64,000 bases of DNA from Chitinophagaceae bacterium (GCA_016703625.1 JADJBP010000001.1:620001-684000); one strand, 5' to 3'. Counted from the first letter of the stretch, positions 9,039 to 18,542 are shown. Notes: generated by a model not told the origin, from the sequence alone. Made by a program: numbers and translations.

Positions 9039-10088
9039 ATGCCCACTTCAAAAAATTTTTCACCACAGCAATTGTCTGCATTAACGGCACTTGGTTTATC
9101 CATACCGATTACGCTGGGTATTTTTATTTTTAAACCCGTTTGGTGGATCGCATTATTGTCATTCGTGGTGATATTCCTCGGTTCTTACGGGTTGATCGTG
9201 TATACGCTGCAAACATTCATCTACCGTAAAATAAAGCTCATCTATAAATTCATTTATCAAACCAAGGCCAGTAAAAAAGAAGAATTTTATTACAAGAATA
9301 TTTTACCGCAAAAAAGTATTGATGAAGTAAGGGAAGATGTGGAAACCTGGGCTGGTCAGCGAAAAGAAGAGATCGAGCAGTTGCAGCAGAACGAGGCTTT
9401 CCGTAAAGAATTTCTGCAAAACCTGAGCCATGAACTGAAGACACCCATTTTTGCCATACAGGGATACGTGGATACCCTGCTCAACGGCGCATTGGAGAAT
9501 CCGGAGGTGAATAAAAAATTCCTGCAAAGTACATCCCGGAATATCGACAGGCTGGTAAACCTGGTAGATGACCTGGATGCCATTTCCAAACTGGAAAGCG
9601 GTGAACAGCTTTTATTAAAAGACAGCTTTATTATACAGGAGCTTTTAAAAGAAGTATATGATTCCTTATCGATCAAGGCAGATGAAAAGGAGATCAGGTT
9701 AATTATTAAGAAAGGTTGCGAATTACCCCTAACTGTTTTTGCAGACAAGGAAAAAATAAGGCAGGTGTTCATCAACCTGGTTGATAATGCCATCAAGTAC
9801 GGGAAACAGCATGGCACCATTGAAGCCAGTTTTTATAAAGTGGATGGTGCCAGGGTTTTGATAGAGATCAGTGATGACGGATCCGGAATAGCAGAAGAAC
9901 ATCTTCTCCGCATATTTGAACGTTTTTACCGTACCGACCTCGCCCGCAGCCGCAAGGTTGGCGGCAGTGGTCTTGGCCTGGCTATCTGCAAACACATCAT
10001 TGAAGCACATGGACAATCGATTCACGTGCGCAGTAAGATCGATGTGGGCAGTACGTTTGGATTTACATTACAGAGTAAAAAAGATTAG
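9039..10088 (+). CDS. Sensor histidine kinase (PhoR-like)
   Basis: A 349-residue membrane kinase. Two membrane segments lie in the first 65 residues with almost no periplasmic loop. A linker leads to the H-box LSHELKTPIFAIQGY and a HATPase domain with N-box NLVDNAIKYG, G1 DDGSGI and G2 GGSGLGLAI. The ATG at 9039 (MPTSKNF) is preferred over an upstream in-frame TTG at 8997 that lies in repeat DNA. Pairing with the upstream regulator and the short sensor region fit PhoR-type kinases, which sense through partner proteins; the signal is inferred. Confidence 0.88.
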   Translation: MPTSKNFSPQQLSALTALGLSIPITLGIFIFKPVWWIALLSFVVIFLGSYGLIVYTLQTFIYRKIKLIYKFIYQTKASKKEEFYYKNILPQKSIDEVREDVETWAGQRKEEIEQLQQNEAFRKEFLQNLSHELKTPIFAIQGYVDTLLNGALENPEVNKKFLQSTSRNIDRLVNLVDDLDAISKLESGEQLLLKDSFIIQELLKEVYDSLSIKADEKEIRLIIKKGCELPLTVFADKEKIRQVFINLVDNAIKYGKQHGTIEASFYKVDGARVLIEISDDGSGIAEEHLLRIFERFYRTDLARSRKVGGSGLGLAICKHIIEAHGQSIHVRSKIDVGSTFGFTLQSKKD

Positions 10089-10190
10089 CACTTTACATTC
10101 TCCCCTTAATAAAGATATAACATTGGCGTAAGCATTTGTTTACAGTAATGGCTTCATTTTGCTATGATTGTTAACCCATAAAAATGCGAC

Positions 10191-10292
10191 ATGAAAAATA
10201 TCAGCTATTTTATCCTGGAGCTTTCTGTCAGGATCTTCCTGCCCCTGCTTTCGGCATTTTATACGCCACTGAAATTTTATAAGATCCATTAA
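10191..10292 (+). CDS. Possible 33-residue hydrophobic protein
   Basis: A short frame encodes MKNISYFILELSVRIFLPLL and a further 13 residues ending FYKIH, with one hydrophobic segment. Its stop overlaps the start of the phosphoesterase gene in TAATG, which favours translational coupling. No Shine-Dalgarno-like site is evident, and an overlapping frame from 10184 is also open. It may be a small membrane protein or simply a leader. Confidence 0.35.
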   Translation: MKNISYFILELSVRIFLPLLSAFYTPLKFYKIH

Positions 10293-11149
10293 TGGATAAA
10301 ATAAAAAAACGAAAGCTGGATATATTGGTGTTGAGCGATGTACACCTGGGTACTTATGGCTGCCATGCCAAAGAACTGTTGCACTATCTTAAAACGGTAA
10401 AGCCAAAAACAGTTATCCTGAATGGTGATATCATTGATATCTGGCAGTTCAGCAAACGATACTGGCCCAAGAGCCACATGAAAGTGGTAAAACACCTCAT
10501 GCACTGGATGAGCAAGGGTGTTAAGATCTATTATGTTACCGGCAACCATGATGAAATGCTGCGGAAGTTTGTGGGGTTTAAGATGGGTTCACTTAAGATC
10601 GTAAACAAAGTAATACTGGAACTGGATAACGGCAAAACAGCCTGGTTCTTTCATGGCGATGTGTTTGATGTTACCATGCAGCACGGCAAGTGGCTGGCCA
10701 AACTGGGGGCAGTAGGTTACGACACACTGATACATATAAACAGCTTTGCCAATTTTATCTCTGAAAAAATTTTCAAAAAAGGAAAACTGTCGCTGTCGAA
10801 AAAAATAAAGAACAGTGTAAAGAGTGCTGTAAAATTCATTAACAGTTTTGAACAAACAGCTGCCGATATCGGCATTTACAATAAATACGATTACGTGGTA
10901 TGCGGACATATACACCAGCCCGAAATGCGGGAGATTGAAAATGCACATGGAAAGATCATGTACCTCAACAGCGGCGACTGGATCGAGAACCTGTCGGCGC
11001 TCGAATATGTTGAAGGCGACTGGAAAATTTACCGCTTTGATGAAAATGAAAGGTTGAACATGATCGTAAACGCCAGGGAAGAGGAAGAACTCAATAACAA
11101 CCAGTTGTTTGATAACCTGGTTGAAGAATTCAATCTTTTAAAACATTAA
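10292..11149 (+). CDS. LpxH-like metallophosphoesterase
   Basis: A 285-residue calcineurin-like phosphoesterase with the metal-binding series LSDVHLG, NGDIIDIW, GNHDE and CGHIHQPEM. This set and spacing resemble UDP-2,3-diacylglucosamine diphosphatase (LpxH), which cleaves a lipid A precursor at the membrane. It is longer than E. coli LpxH (about 240), so a related phosphodiesterase activity is possible. It starts an apparent operon with a glycosyltransferase (9 bp gap) and a GH1 glucosidase. Confidence 0.78.
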   Translation: MDKIKKRKLDILVLSDVHLGTYGCHAKELLHYLKTVKPKTVILNGDIIDIWQFSKRYWPKSHMKVVKHLMHWMSKGVKIYYVTGNHDEMLRKFVGFKMGSLKIVNKVILELDNGKTAWFFHGDVFDVTMQHGKWLAKLGAVGYDTLIHINSFANFISEKIFKKGKLSLSKKIKNSVKSAVKFINSFEQTAADIGIYNKYDYVVCGHIHQPEMREIENAHGKIMYLNSGDWIENLSALEYVEGDWKIYRFDENERLNMIVNAREEEELNNNQLFDNLVEEFNLLKH

Positions 11150-11158
11150 ATCATTCTT

Positions 11159-12248
11159 TTGAAAATATTGTATGCCATACAGGGAACCGGCAACGGACAT
11201 TTAAGCAGGGCAAGGGATATCATACCAATCCTGCAGCAAAAAGGCGAACTTGATATACTGGTAAGCGGTATACAGGCCGATGTGGAATTGCCTTACCCGG
11301 TAAAATATAAGTTTAAAGGGCTGAGTTTTATTTTTGGTAAGAATGGTGGTATAGACCTGGTTGCCACTTACCGCAAAAGCAATTTAAAAAAACTCTTTAC
11401 AGAAATAAAGAGCCTGCCCGTTGAAGAATACGACCTGGTGATAAACGATTTTGAACCCGTAAGCGCCTGGGCCTGTAAAAGAAAACATAAACCCTGTATC
11501 GGTTTAAGCCACCAGGCGGCTGTCATCAATAAAAGATCGCCCAAACCAAAAAAGAAAGACCCGGTGGGAAAAGCAGTGCTCAACAATTATGCACCGGTTA
11601 CCGAAGCCTATGGGTTTCATTTTGGCGCTTATGATAAAAATATATTTACACCGGTAATACGGGCACAGATCAGGAACAGCAGGCCCGAAAATAAAGATCA
11701 TTATACAGTTTATCTTCCGGCGTATAGTGATGAACGGATAATGAAAGTGCTGGGGCAGGTAGAAAATGTTCAATGGCAGGTGTTCAGCAAGCACACAAAA
11801 AAAGAATACCGGGAAAAGAATTTTCATATCAGGCCAATCAATAATGAACATTTTATTGAGAGCTTTATAAACTGCACCGGGGTTTTGTGTGGAGCCGGTT
11901 TTGAAACACCCGCCGAAGCGCTTTTTTTTAAAAAAGAAGCTGCTGGTAATACCCATGAAGGGGCAGTATGAACAACAATGTAATGCGGCTGCCCTCAAAA
12001 CCATGAGTGTGCCCGTTATTAAAAGTTTAAAGAAAAAGCACCTGGATAAGATCAGGGAATGGGTAAATACCAAGCAGGTGATCACGGTCAATTACCCCGA
12101 TACCACCCGTCGCATCATCAACATGATCATTAAAAATCATGGTACTGCCACTGATCAGCAAAAGGTTGAACCGGGCAATGGTATTTATTCAGTTAAAAAA
12201 TTAAAAGAAAAAAGCCTGGGAAAAATATTGGATAACCTGGCTGAATAA
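11159..12248 (+). CDS. Glycosyltransferase (GT1/GT28-like), frameshifted
   Basis: About 362 residues in two frames. The first (11159-11971) begins KILYAIQGTGNGHLSRA, a GT-B N-terminal motif, and reaches CGAGFETPAEALF; the second (to 12248) continues LKKKLLVIPMKGQYEQQCNA, the nucleotide-sugar-binding end of the same fold. They join if one T is removed from the T8 run at 11924-11931, which is followed by A6. The start is a TTG (11159). It probably transfers sugar to a lipid or cell-surface acceptor. Neighbours suggest glycolipid or glycan metabolism. Confidence 0.8.
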
Positions 12249-12253
12249 ATACA

Positions 12254-13657
12254 ATGCTTTTTACAAAAAATGATTTTGGCAATGATTTTAAATGGGGCGT
12301 TTCTACTGCGGCTTACCAGGTAGAAGGTGGCCATGATGCTGATGGAAAAGGGCCTTCCATCTGGGATACATTTTGCCAAAAGCGAAATAAGATATTTAAC
12401 AACGATAACGGCAATATAGCCTGCGATTTGTATAACCGCTATGCCGAAGATATAGCCCTGTTGTATAAACTCAATATCCCCAATTACCGTTTTTCAATTT
12501 CGTGGAGCCGGATCATACCACAGGGTACCGGTGCCATCAATTACAAGGGTATAGATTTTTATAACCACCTGATCGATTTTTGCCTCGAACTGGGAATCGA
12601 GCCCTGGATCACCATCTACCATTGGGACCTGCCTGAGGCCCTGCAGCGGAAAGGCGGCTGGGCCAACAGGGAAGTACTGCACTGGTTCAGTTATTTTGTG
12701 GATTGCTGTATTAAAAATTACGGCGACAGGGTTAAGCATTGGATGGTTCTTAATGAACCGATGGTATTTACAGGAGCCGGTTATTTTTTAGGCGTTCATG
12801 CACCCGGTAAAAAAGGCCTCAGCAGTTTCCTGGCTGCTGCCCACCATGCTGCAATGAGCCAGGCGGAGGGTGGCAGGATCATCAGATCCCTGCGGGGAGA
12901 TTGTAAAGTTGGTACCACTTTTTCCTATTCGCATATTGAACCTTTCCGGCATTTTGAAGAAAAGGATATAAAAGCTGCCAGCAAGGTAGATGCACTCATT
13001 AACCGCACCTTTATTGAACCATTGCTGGGAATGGGTTATCCAACATCCGATCTGAAAATACTGGAAAGGATCGAACGTTTTATGCATGCACATGATGAAC
13101 AAAAACTGGCTTTCGATATGGATTTTATCGGGCTGCAAAACTATACCCGTGAATTTGTAAGCTATGCGCCATGGATGCCATTTGAAAAAGCAAAGATCAT
13201 CAAAGCCAGTATAAGAAATGTTGAACATACCCTCATGGATTGGGAAGTGTACCCGCCCAGCATTTACCAGTCGCTGAAAAGGCTGGATGAATACAAACAG
13301 GTAAAGGAAATTATCATTACCGAAAACGGTGCAGCCTTTGATGATCAGTTTGAAGCGGACAGGATTGATGATCAAAAACGTATAAAATTCCTGCAGGATC
13401 ATATGGCACAGGTTTTACTGGCCAAACGGGAAGGTGTGAACGTAAAGGGTTATTTTATCTGGACACTGCTGGATAATTTTGAATGGGCGGAGGGTTATTA
13501 CCCGAAATTCGGGCTGGTACATGTTGATCTCAGAACACTAAAAAGAACAATAAAGGATTCAGGCAAATGGTACAGCAGTTTTTTAAGTGAGATACCTGCA
13601 GTTTTACCAGGAGTAAGGGATGAAGAAATGAATATACAGATCAATTCTGCATTGTAA
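12254..13657 (+). CDS. GH1 family beta-glucosidase
   Basis: A 467-residue glycoside hydrolase family 1 enzyme. The acid/base Glu168 lies in LNEPM and the nucleophile Glu357 in ITENGAAF; the N-terminal FKWGVSTAAYQVEGG and the GYFIWTLLDNFEWAEGY motif are also present. The family hydrolyses beta-glucosides and related beta-glycosides. No signal peptide is seen, so it is probably cytoplasmic. It begins 5 bp after the glycosyltransferase stop and is very likely co-transcribed. Confidence 0.95.
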   Translation: MLFTKNDFGNDFKWGVSTAAYQVEGGHDADGKGPSIWDTFCQKRNKIFNNDNGNIACDLYNRYAEDIALLYKLNIPNYRFSISWSRIIPQGTGAINYKGIDFYNHLIDFCLELGIEPWITIYHWDLPEALQRKGGWANREVLHWFSYFVDCCIKNYGDRVKHWMVLNEPMVFTGAGYFLGVHAPGKKGLSSFLAAAHHAAMSQAEGGRIIRSLRGDCKVGTTFSYSHIEPFRHFEEKDIKAASKVDALINRTFIEPLLGMGYPTSDLKILERIERFMHAHDEQKLAFDMDFIGLQNYTREFVSYAPWMPFEKAKIIKASIRNVEHTLMDWEVYPPSIYQSLKRLDEYKQVKEIIITENGAAFDDQFEADRIDDQKRIKFLQDHMAQVLLAKREGVNVKGYFIWTLLDNFEWAEGYYPKFGLVHVDLRTLKRTIKDSGKWYSSFLSEIPAVLPGVRDEEMNIQINSAL

Positions 13658-13666
13658 AATAATTCA

Positions 13667-14365
13667 TTAGCCTGTTGCAGTATGTATGTCGGCAGGGGTT
13701 TGGGCTGTTTTCTCCCCGATGCTCTGTAATTTGGTAAATGATCTTTTTAAACCCGGTTTATAAGCTGCAAGGTAAACTGCTGTAAGTCCGGAAACAGTCC
13801 CAATGGTAGCCCCGGTAATAACATCCATCAAAAAATGCCCGGCAAGGTATATGCGTGAATAACCAACCAAAGCCGCCGCCGCTACGATCAACAATTGCAT
13901 TTTTTTATTTTTTATCATCAGTGCCATTACAGTTGCGATGGCAAAAGCAGTTGCCGTGTGGGCAGAAATCAATCCTGAATCAGCTGAAAGGGTTATGCCA
14001 TCAGTGAACTGTAAATACGTGCCGGCTTCAAAATAGAATTTGGGGAGGGATGCATTGGCCAGGTTTTTTATAACCTGTACCACAAATCCTGAAATTATAA
14101 ATGAGCTGAGTAAAGTATATGCCTGTTGTTTTTTACCGTAATAAAAATGTAATATCGCAATAAGTGACAGGGCAAAAATACCATCACCCATAAATGTATA
14201 GTTGATGAAAAATACATTTAACCAGAACGGGTGAAAAGCATCTAACGGAAAAAATGCTGCAGCCCTGCCCTGGATTAAAAAAAATATTAAACCTGCAACA
14301 AGCATGGCAGTTGTTCCGGTAAAATAAATCCGGTTGCTGTTTATCAGTGAAGTGATATTTTTCAT
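13667..14365 (-). CDS. PAP2-family membrane phosphatase
   Basis: A 232-residue integral membrane protein with five or six hydrophobic segments. Two of the three phosphatase motifs are clear: GLISAHTATAFA (SxHT) and SRIYLAGHFLMDV (SRxxxxxHxxxD). The first motif, normally KxxxxxxRP, reads KNLANASLP, with Leu where Arg is expected. The family removes phosphate from lipid phosphates such as undecaprenyl pyrophosphate or phosphatidic acid. It is convergent with the GH1 gene, stop to stop within 10 bp. Confidence 0.82.
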   Translation of the reverse strand: MKNITSLINSNRIYFTGTTAMLVAGLIFFLIQGRAAAFFPLDAFHPFWLNVFFINYTFMGDGIFALSLIAILHFYYGKKQQAYTLLSSFIISGFVVQVIKNLANASLPKFYFEAGTYLQFTDGITLSADSGLISAHTATAFAIATVMALMIKNKKMQLLIVAAAALVGYSRIYLAGHFLMDVITGATIGTVSGLTAVYLAAYKPGLKRSFTKLQSIGEKTAQTPADIHTATG

Positions 14366-14445
14366 GAAATGCCCGGTTGGATATGTGGCAAATTATACCA
14401 GCCGGGTTACCGGCCCGTTAATTTATCATTAAGTATATGTTATAA

Positions 14446-14471
14446 AAAATGGTGGAAGTTTCCACCATTTT
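14446..14471 (-). terminator. Intrinsic terminator after the 14622-15125 gene
   Basis: A perfect 12-bp stem (14446-14457 with 14460-14471) closes a 2-nt loop. On the minus strand it is followed by a T run at 14449-14444. It lies about 150 bp downstream of the minus-strand stop at 14622. The rest of 14366-14621 shows no gene. Confidence 0.7.
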
Positions 14472-14621
14472 GTTGAACCAAGACAGGATAATTACTAACC
14501 GATAAATGAAAACCGGCGTACCGGCATTGTGTTTGTGAACACAAAAATCACTTTATATAATTAAGGGAATGCGAAGAAGGGGTTACCAAATCATTAAAAA
14601 TAAGATAAGGCGATCCCGTAT

Positions 14622-15125
14622 TTATTTGCCAATTGGTAAATGCGAGTGGGGCTGAAAAGCATACCAGCAAAGAAGCAGCAACCGGGTGGAGAATTTCGTG
14701 TCTAAAAACGAATTTGTTTTGCTGATGGTATTATTGATGGCCTTGAAATTGCAGCTGAGCAGATTTTTTTTCATGGCCTCATCATATAGAACCAGGTCAC
14801 CGGTATTGTCCTGGTTAAAAACATAAGTATATTTTTTCCCGTCTAATTCTATGATCCCTTTACCGGTGCCGTGCCCGGTCTCTTCTACCTTGCCTAGTTT
14901 AATGCCATATTCATTTCGGATAACTTTCCTGGGGTTTAAAAACCCTTTTTTCTCAAAAGAGAACATGCGTTTACCAAGCTCGCTTACGATCCTTACAAAC
15001 CTGGTTTGTTTGCTGAATGAGATACCCGCCAGTACTTTTTCATCATCCCGCAATTCAAAAATCTCATTTAATGATGTGTTGTTTACAGTGAGGCATTTCA
15101 TGTGTTTTGTTTTTGGTAATTGCAT
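14622..15125 (-). CDS. Hypothetical protein, beta-rich, LURP-one/tubby-like in character
   Basis: A 167-residue protein with no signal peptide. Alternating short beta-like stretches (VLAGISF, RFVRIVSELGKRMFSFEKKG, KGIIELDGKKYTYVF) resemble scramblase/LURP-one-type folds, but I cannot assign it firmly. Translation may start at 15125 or at the in-frame ATG at 15101 (MKCLTVNN). It is monocistronic, with its own terminator. Confidence 0.6.
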   Translation of the reverse strand: MQLPKTKHMKCLTVNNTSLNEIFELRDDEKVLAGISFSKQTRFVRIVSELGKRMFSFEKKGFLNPRKVIRNEYGIKLGKVEETGHGTGKGIIELDGKKYTYVFNQDNTGDLVLYDEAMKKNLLSCNFKAINNTISKTNSFLDTKFSTRLLLLCWYAFQPHSHLPIGK

Positions 15126-15499
15126 GTGAAAATAATTTTAAAAATCTTTAATCAGGCGCTGTGCAAAACATTGTGCTTTAAATGTGCATAGTAACAATTT
15201 GGTAACATTAATTTAATATTACAAAAAAAGCCACCCAGATAGGAATAACGGGTGGGGACAAGCATGAATGCTAATTGCTAAGGAAATATGTGGAGTTGTT
15301 CAAGCTGCTAATGGATGTAAATTATAACCGGCTTTTAAACTTAAAGTAAAATCGCGGTTAAGAAAATGTTATGGGATAATGTTGATTTTCTGAATATTAT
15401 ATATAAGTAGCGGGTAAAGTATTAACTATTTCAACCCTTTTAGATTTTGTAACTTAGCATCAAACGATAGCCTTTGAAATTGCATATTGTAATATTTTA
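15126..15499. other. Intergenic region, 374 bp
   Basis: No convincing gene lies here. It holds two GTAACA words at 15191 and 15202, exactly 11 bp apart, similar to the Pho-box-like repeats further right but weaker. It also contains a minus-strand terminator-like hairpin at 15224-15255. The region must also carry the promoters of the two divergent flanking genes. Confidence 0.5.
15224..15255 (-). terminator. Orphan terminator-like hairpin
   Basis: On the minus strand CCACCC (15255-15250) pairs with GGGTGG (15236-15231) and is followed by C and seven T. No minus-strand gene lies immediately upstream of it. It may end a small unannotated minus-strand RNA or be a protective element. Confidence 0.45.
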
Positions 15500-16681
15500 T
15501 TGGTTTTTTGTACCGGGATAAATCTTCCCGATACATCAGCGCAGGGTAAGATTTCAAATATCCGTTTTGATTTTTACGGTGATGAAATTGCACTGGAGTT
15601 TGATACAGCTATGTTCATTGGTTTTAACGGCCCGCTTTCTGATGAAACAATTTTGTCTTTTAATAACAGGATCAGTAAAACCCGTTACCAGCAGGTTATT
15701 CAAGCGCTCCTTGGTTACAAGGAACAATACAGGCTGGATGACTGGCTTTTTTACCAGCTTGTACGTAAAACAGCCCAGCAGGTAAGCCCCAAGGCCGAAA
15801 ATTATCACCGGTATACCCTCTACAAATGGTTCCTGTTAAGCAGGTCGGGTTATGATGCCATTCTAAGCATAAACAATGACCGGATACTATTTTATGTGCA
15901 GAGTGATGAAAATATCTACAATATTCCAAACAGGATCAAAAACGGGAAGCAATATGTTTGCCTGAATTATCATGATTATGGTATGATCGATTTCGATAAA
16001 GATTTTTTCAGTGAAGTGGTCATACCACTGCCGGAATCTACAAAAGGATTTTCATACAAAGTGACCCATTTGCCCAATTTCAGGCCCGATGATTACCTGG
16101 AAAAGGATATCCGTTTTAATTACAACCAGCATGATTATTATTTTAAAGTAAAACTGAACCCGGAGATAAAGACCATTTTTATCAATTACCCGGTGGTAGA
16201 TTTTGAATCATACTTTAATATACCGCTGAGTACTGTTACCTATAGATCACTTATCCCGCTTCTTAAAAAAAATGTAAAGGGAAAAAGTATCCGCAATGGT
16301 GTTGATTTTTTGATGCGGTTTACACGGTATGCTTTCCTGTTTGAACCAGATACAACAGCATTTGGCAAAGAGAAAAGGCTTTCTCCGGAACAAACCCTCA
16401 TCTATGAACAAAGTGATTGCGAGGACCGGGCTGCTTTATTTTTTTACCTGGTCAAAGAGATCTATAACCTGCCGATGATCGTACTCAGTTTCCCCAGGCA
16501 TGTTACCGTTGCTGTAAAATTTAAAAAACCCGTTGGAAAACATATATTGTACAACGGCAGCATTTATTCTGTTTGTGAACCTACGCCGCAACAGGTTGAT
16601 ATCCCAATGGGCCAGCTGATCCCCGAGCTGGAGAATACCCCTTTTGAAATAGTATATGCCTATACACCGGAAATTAAATGA
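15500..16681 (+). CDS. Transglutaminase-like secreted protein, 5' end uncertain
   Basis: A 393-residue protein as read from a TTG at 15500. The region SDCEDRAALFFYLV followed by LSFPRHVTVAV resembles the Cys-His core of transglutaminase-like cysteine enzymes. The start is doubtful: the true N-terminus may be the TTG at 15474, giving a hydrophobic KLHIVIFYWFFVPG signal that would join the main frame if one G were added to GGG near 15516. It would then be exported. Function is unknown. Confidence 0.65.
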   Translation: MVFCTGINLPDTSAQGKISNIRFDFYGDEIALEFDTAMFIGFNGPLSDETILSFNNRISKTRYQQVIQALLGYKEQYRLDDWLFYQLVRKTAQQVSPKAENYHRYTLYKWFLLSRSGYDAILSINNDRILFYVQSDENIYNIPNRIKNGKQYVCLNYHDYGMIDFDKDFFSEVVIPLPESTKGFSYKVTHLPNFRPDDYLEKDIRFNYNQHDYYFKVKLNPEIKTIFINYPVVDFESYFNIPLSTVTYRSLIPLLKKNVKGKSIRNGVDFLMRFTRYAFLFEPDTTAFGKEKRLSPEQTLIYEQSDCEDRAALFFYLVKEIYNLPMIVLSFPRHVTVAVKFKKPVGKHILYNGSIYSVCEPTPQQVDIPMGQLIPELENTPFEIVYAYTPEIK

Positions 16682-17126
16682 TCACTGTTCACCGCCCGGT
16701 TCTTTGGCGGTAAGCATAATTCTGTCAAGGAAAATTTTACTGCCGGCACCCATCTTTGTAAAATATTTTTCACCGGTTTTAATAAAAGAAAAGGTCATAC
16801 AGTCAGCAACTGTTGAAAAGTAAACAGGATACACGGCACTTCCTTTACCATAAAAGAATATTTTTCCCTGTTGAGATACAACTGTCTTTCCCGGTAATTC
16901 ATTTTCCGTTTGCATCCGCAGTTATAATATCCAGGGAATCCATGTCTTTTATTTTTGCCATCACAAAAAACCTGGGATTTCCCGGTGTTTTATAATACAT
17001 GATCGTGGCGCTGTCGCAATCTTTAATTTCGGGCATCCCGTTGTTCTTTGAATTGTTGGTACAGGATAACAAAAATAAAATGCCGGTAATTAGAATTAAA
17101 TATGCTTTCATAAAAATGTTTTTCAT
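16682..17126 (-). CDS. Small lipoprotein (frameshifted)
   Basis: About 147 residues from an ATG at 17126. A lipoprotein signal peptide (KAYLILITGILFLLSC) provides the acylated Cys. The reading frame shifts near 16902-16905; removing one A from the minus-strand A4 run joins ...ITADANG to NELPGKTVVSQQGKIFF and carries the frame to the stop at 16682. Family unknown. It lies downstream of the terminator of the TonB-linked operon, so it is probably transcribed on its own. Confidence 0.6.
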
Positions 17127-17134
17127 CATGACAT

Positions 17135-17166
17135 TAAAAAACGTCCCGGCATTAACCAGGACGTTC
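17135..17166 (-). terminator. Intrinsic terminator after the beta-helix lipoprotein
   Basis: On the minus strand AACGTCC (17166-17160) pairs with GGACGTT (17146-17140), followed by a T run to 17136. It is 20 bp after the stop at 17187 and would end the porin-ACR3-TonB-lipoprotein transcript. Confidence 0.75.
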
Positions 17167-17186
17167 AAATATATTAAAAAGTAAAA

Positions 17187-18542
17187 TTAATAAACCTTAT
17201 TCTGTGGATCCCAATTGGTCCAGGTAGAAGTCCAGTCAACTGTTCCCATGGCACCACGGTAAGCAGTTGATCCGAAGAAAGAATTCATACCTGTAAAACT
17301 TGCACCTGTTAAAGCCGGTGAACCGGTGGCAGGCATAAAGTTAGGGGCAGTGGAATAAGAAGGGCTTGTTAACATAATAGCTGCTGAAGTAGGATAGGTT
17401 ACACATCCCTGTCCTTCTGCTTTGGTTTGGATCTGTGCATTGGTGGCTATGGCAATATTCGCTGTTTTGTAAGGAAGTGCTGTAGCGTGTACCAGGTTAT
17501 TCCTGAATTCAGAAATATTATTTACATAATAATCATTCAATGTGGCATCCGATTCTGTAGAAAAGCCTGCATCCGGGTGCCCCATCAGGATCGAGTTCCG
17601 GATAATGAATTGTGTTGCCCTGCGCCAGCGGTTTGAAAAATTGTGATTGCCGGCAGTACCAGCTGCATCATTTGGTCCTACTATGGTAAAATTGCTTAAC
17701 TGGGGTTTGGTGCGTGGTGTAGCCAATGTACCAGAACCGTCATTATCACACTCAATACCGTTACCTGCATCACCGCCATCCACAAAATCGGGTTTACGGC
17801 ATGCTATGGCAAACTGAATTTTTCCGGAATAGCCAAAATCAAAATCAAAATCATCATCAGCAGTTCCAAAGGCAACCAGGTTTTTGGCATTTACTGTACC
17901 ACCAAAAAATTCATAAGCATCGTCATTACCAAAAGAAACCTGGATGTTCTCCAATACTGTACCAGAACCTACTCCACCGCAGGTAAGGCCATTGATCTCT
18001 GAACCGGGCTCTGCAGCAATACCGGCCCACTCTATACGAACATACCTCAGGATACCGCTTTCATCGAGTGGATCGGTACCGCCATACTGGCGGCCTACAC
18101 CACCTTCAATAACCGGTGCCGGGTCAAGCGGGCGGTTGGTTGGCGCTTTCCCCAAAAGGATGATACCACCCCAGTCACCGGCTGCCCTGGAACCAGGTGC
18201 TTTACCACTGGTAAATACAATGGGATTGTCTTTTGTTCCGGAAGCAATTAATTTAGCGCCTCTTTCAATGATCAGGGCACCTTTTTCGGTGATATCACTA
18301 ACAATTACTGAACCTGCTTCAAAAGTTACAGTGGCTCCATCTACAACATATACATAACCCTTAAGTATATATTTGCCTTTTGGATAAAAACGGCTGGTGG
18401 TTACGATACCGGTAATAACATTGCTGGTAGGATCCACTGTTGGAGTAGTTACTGTACCGCCTTCATCAAAGTTTACCTTTACACAGGATGGTGTACTTAA
18501 AACTGCTAACACAGCCAATGCACCAAATAGAATCTTCTTCAT
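17187..18542 (-). CDS. Beta-helix surface lipoprotein, TonB-receptor partner
   Basis: A 451-residue protein with a lipoprotein-type signal (KKILFGALAVLAVLSTPSC) and a repetitive beta-strand body (GALIIERGAKLIASG, GDWGGIILLGKAP) typical of right-handed beta-helices. It starts 44 bp after the TonB receptor stop, so the two form a pair, like receptor/surface-lipoprotein pairs in Bacteroidota. I infer that it helps bind a substrate at the outer membrane; the substrate is not shown. The Pho-box-like repeats upstream of the receptor suggest a phosphorus source. Confidence 0.75.
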   Translation of the reverse strand: MKKILFGALAVLAVLSTPSCVKVNFDEGGTVTTPTVDPTSNVITGIVTTSRFYPKGKYILKGYVYVVDGATVTFEAGSVIVSDITEKGALIIERGAKLIASGTKDNPIVFTSGKAPGSRAAGDWGGIILLGKAPTNRPLDPAPVIEGGVGRQYGGTDPLDESGILRYVRIEWAGIAAEPGSEINGLTCGGVGSGTVLENIQVSFGNDDAYEFFGGTVNAKNLVAFGTADDDFDFDFGYSGKIQFAIACRKPDFVDGGDAGNGIECDNDGSGTLATPRTKPQLSNFTIVGPNDAAGTAGNHNFSNRWRRATQFIIRNSILMGHPDAGFSTESDATLNDYYVNNISEFRNNLVHATALPYKTANIAIATNAQIQTKAEGQGCVTYPTSAAIMLTSPSYSTAPNFMPATGSPALTGASFTGMNSFFGSTAYRGAMGTVDWTSTWTNWDPQNKVY

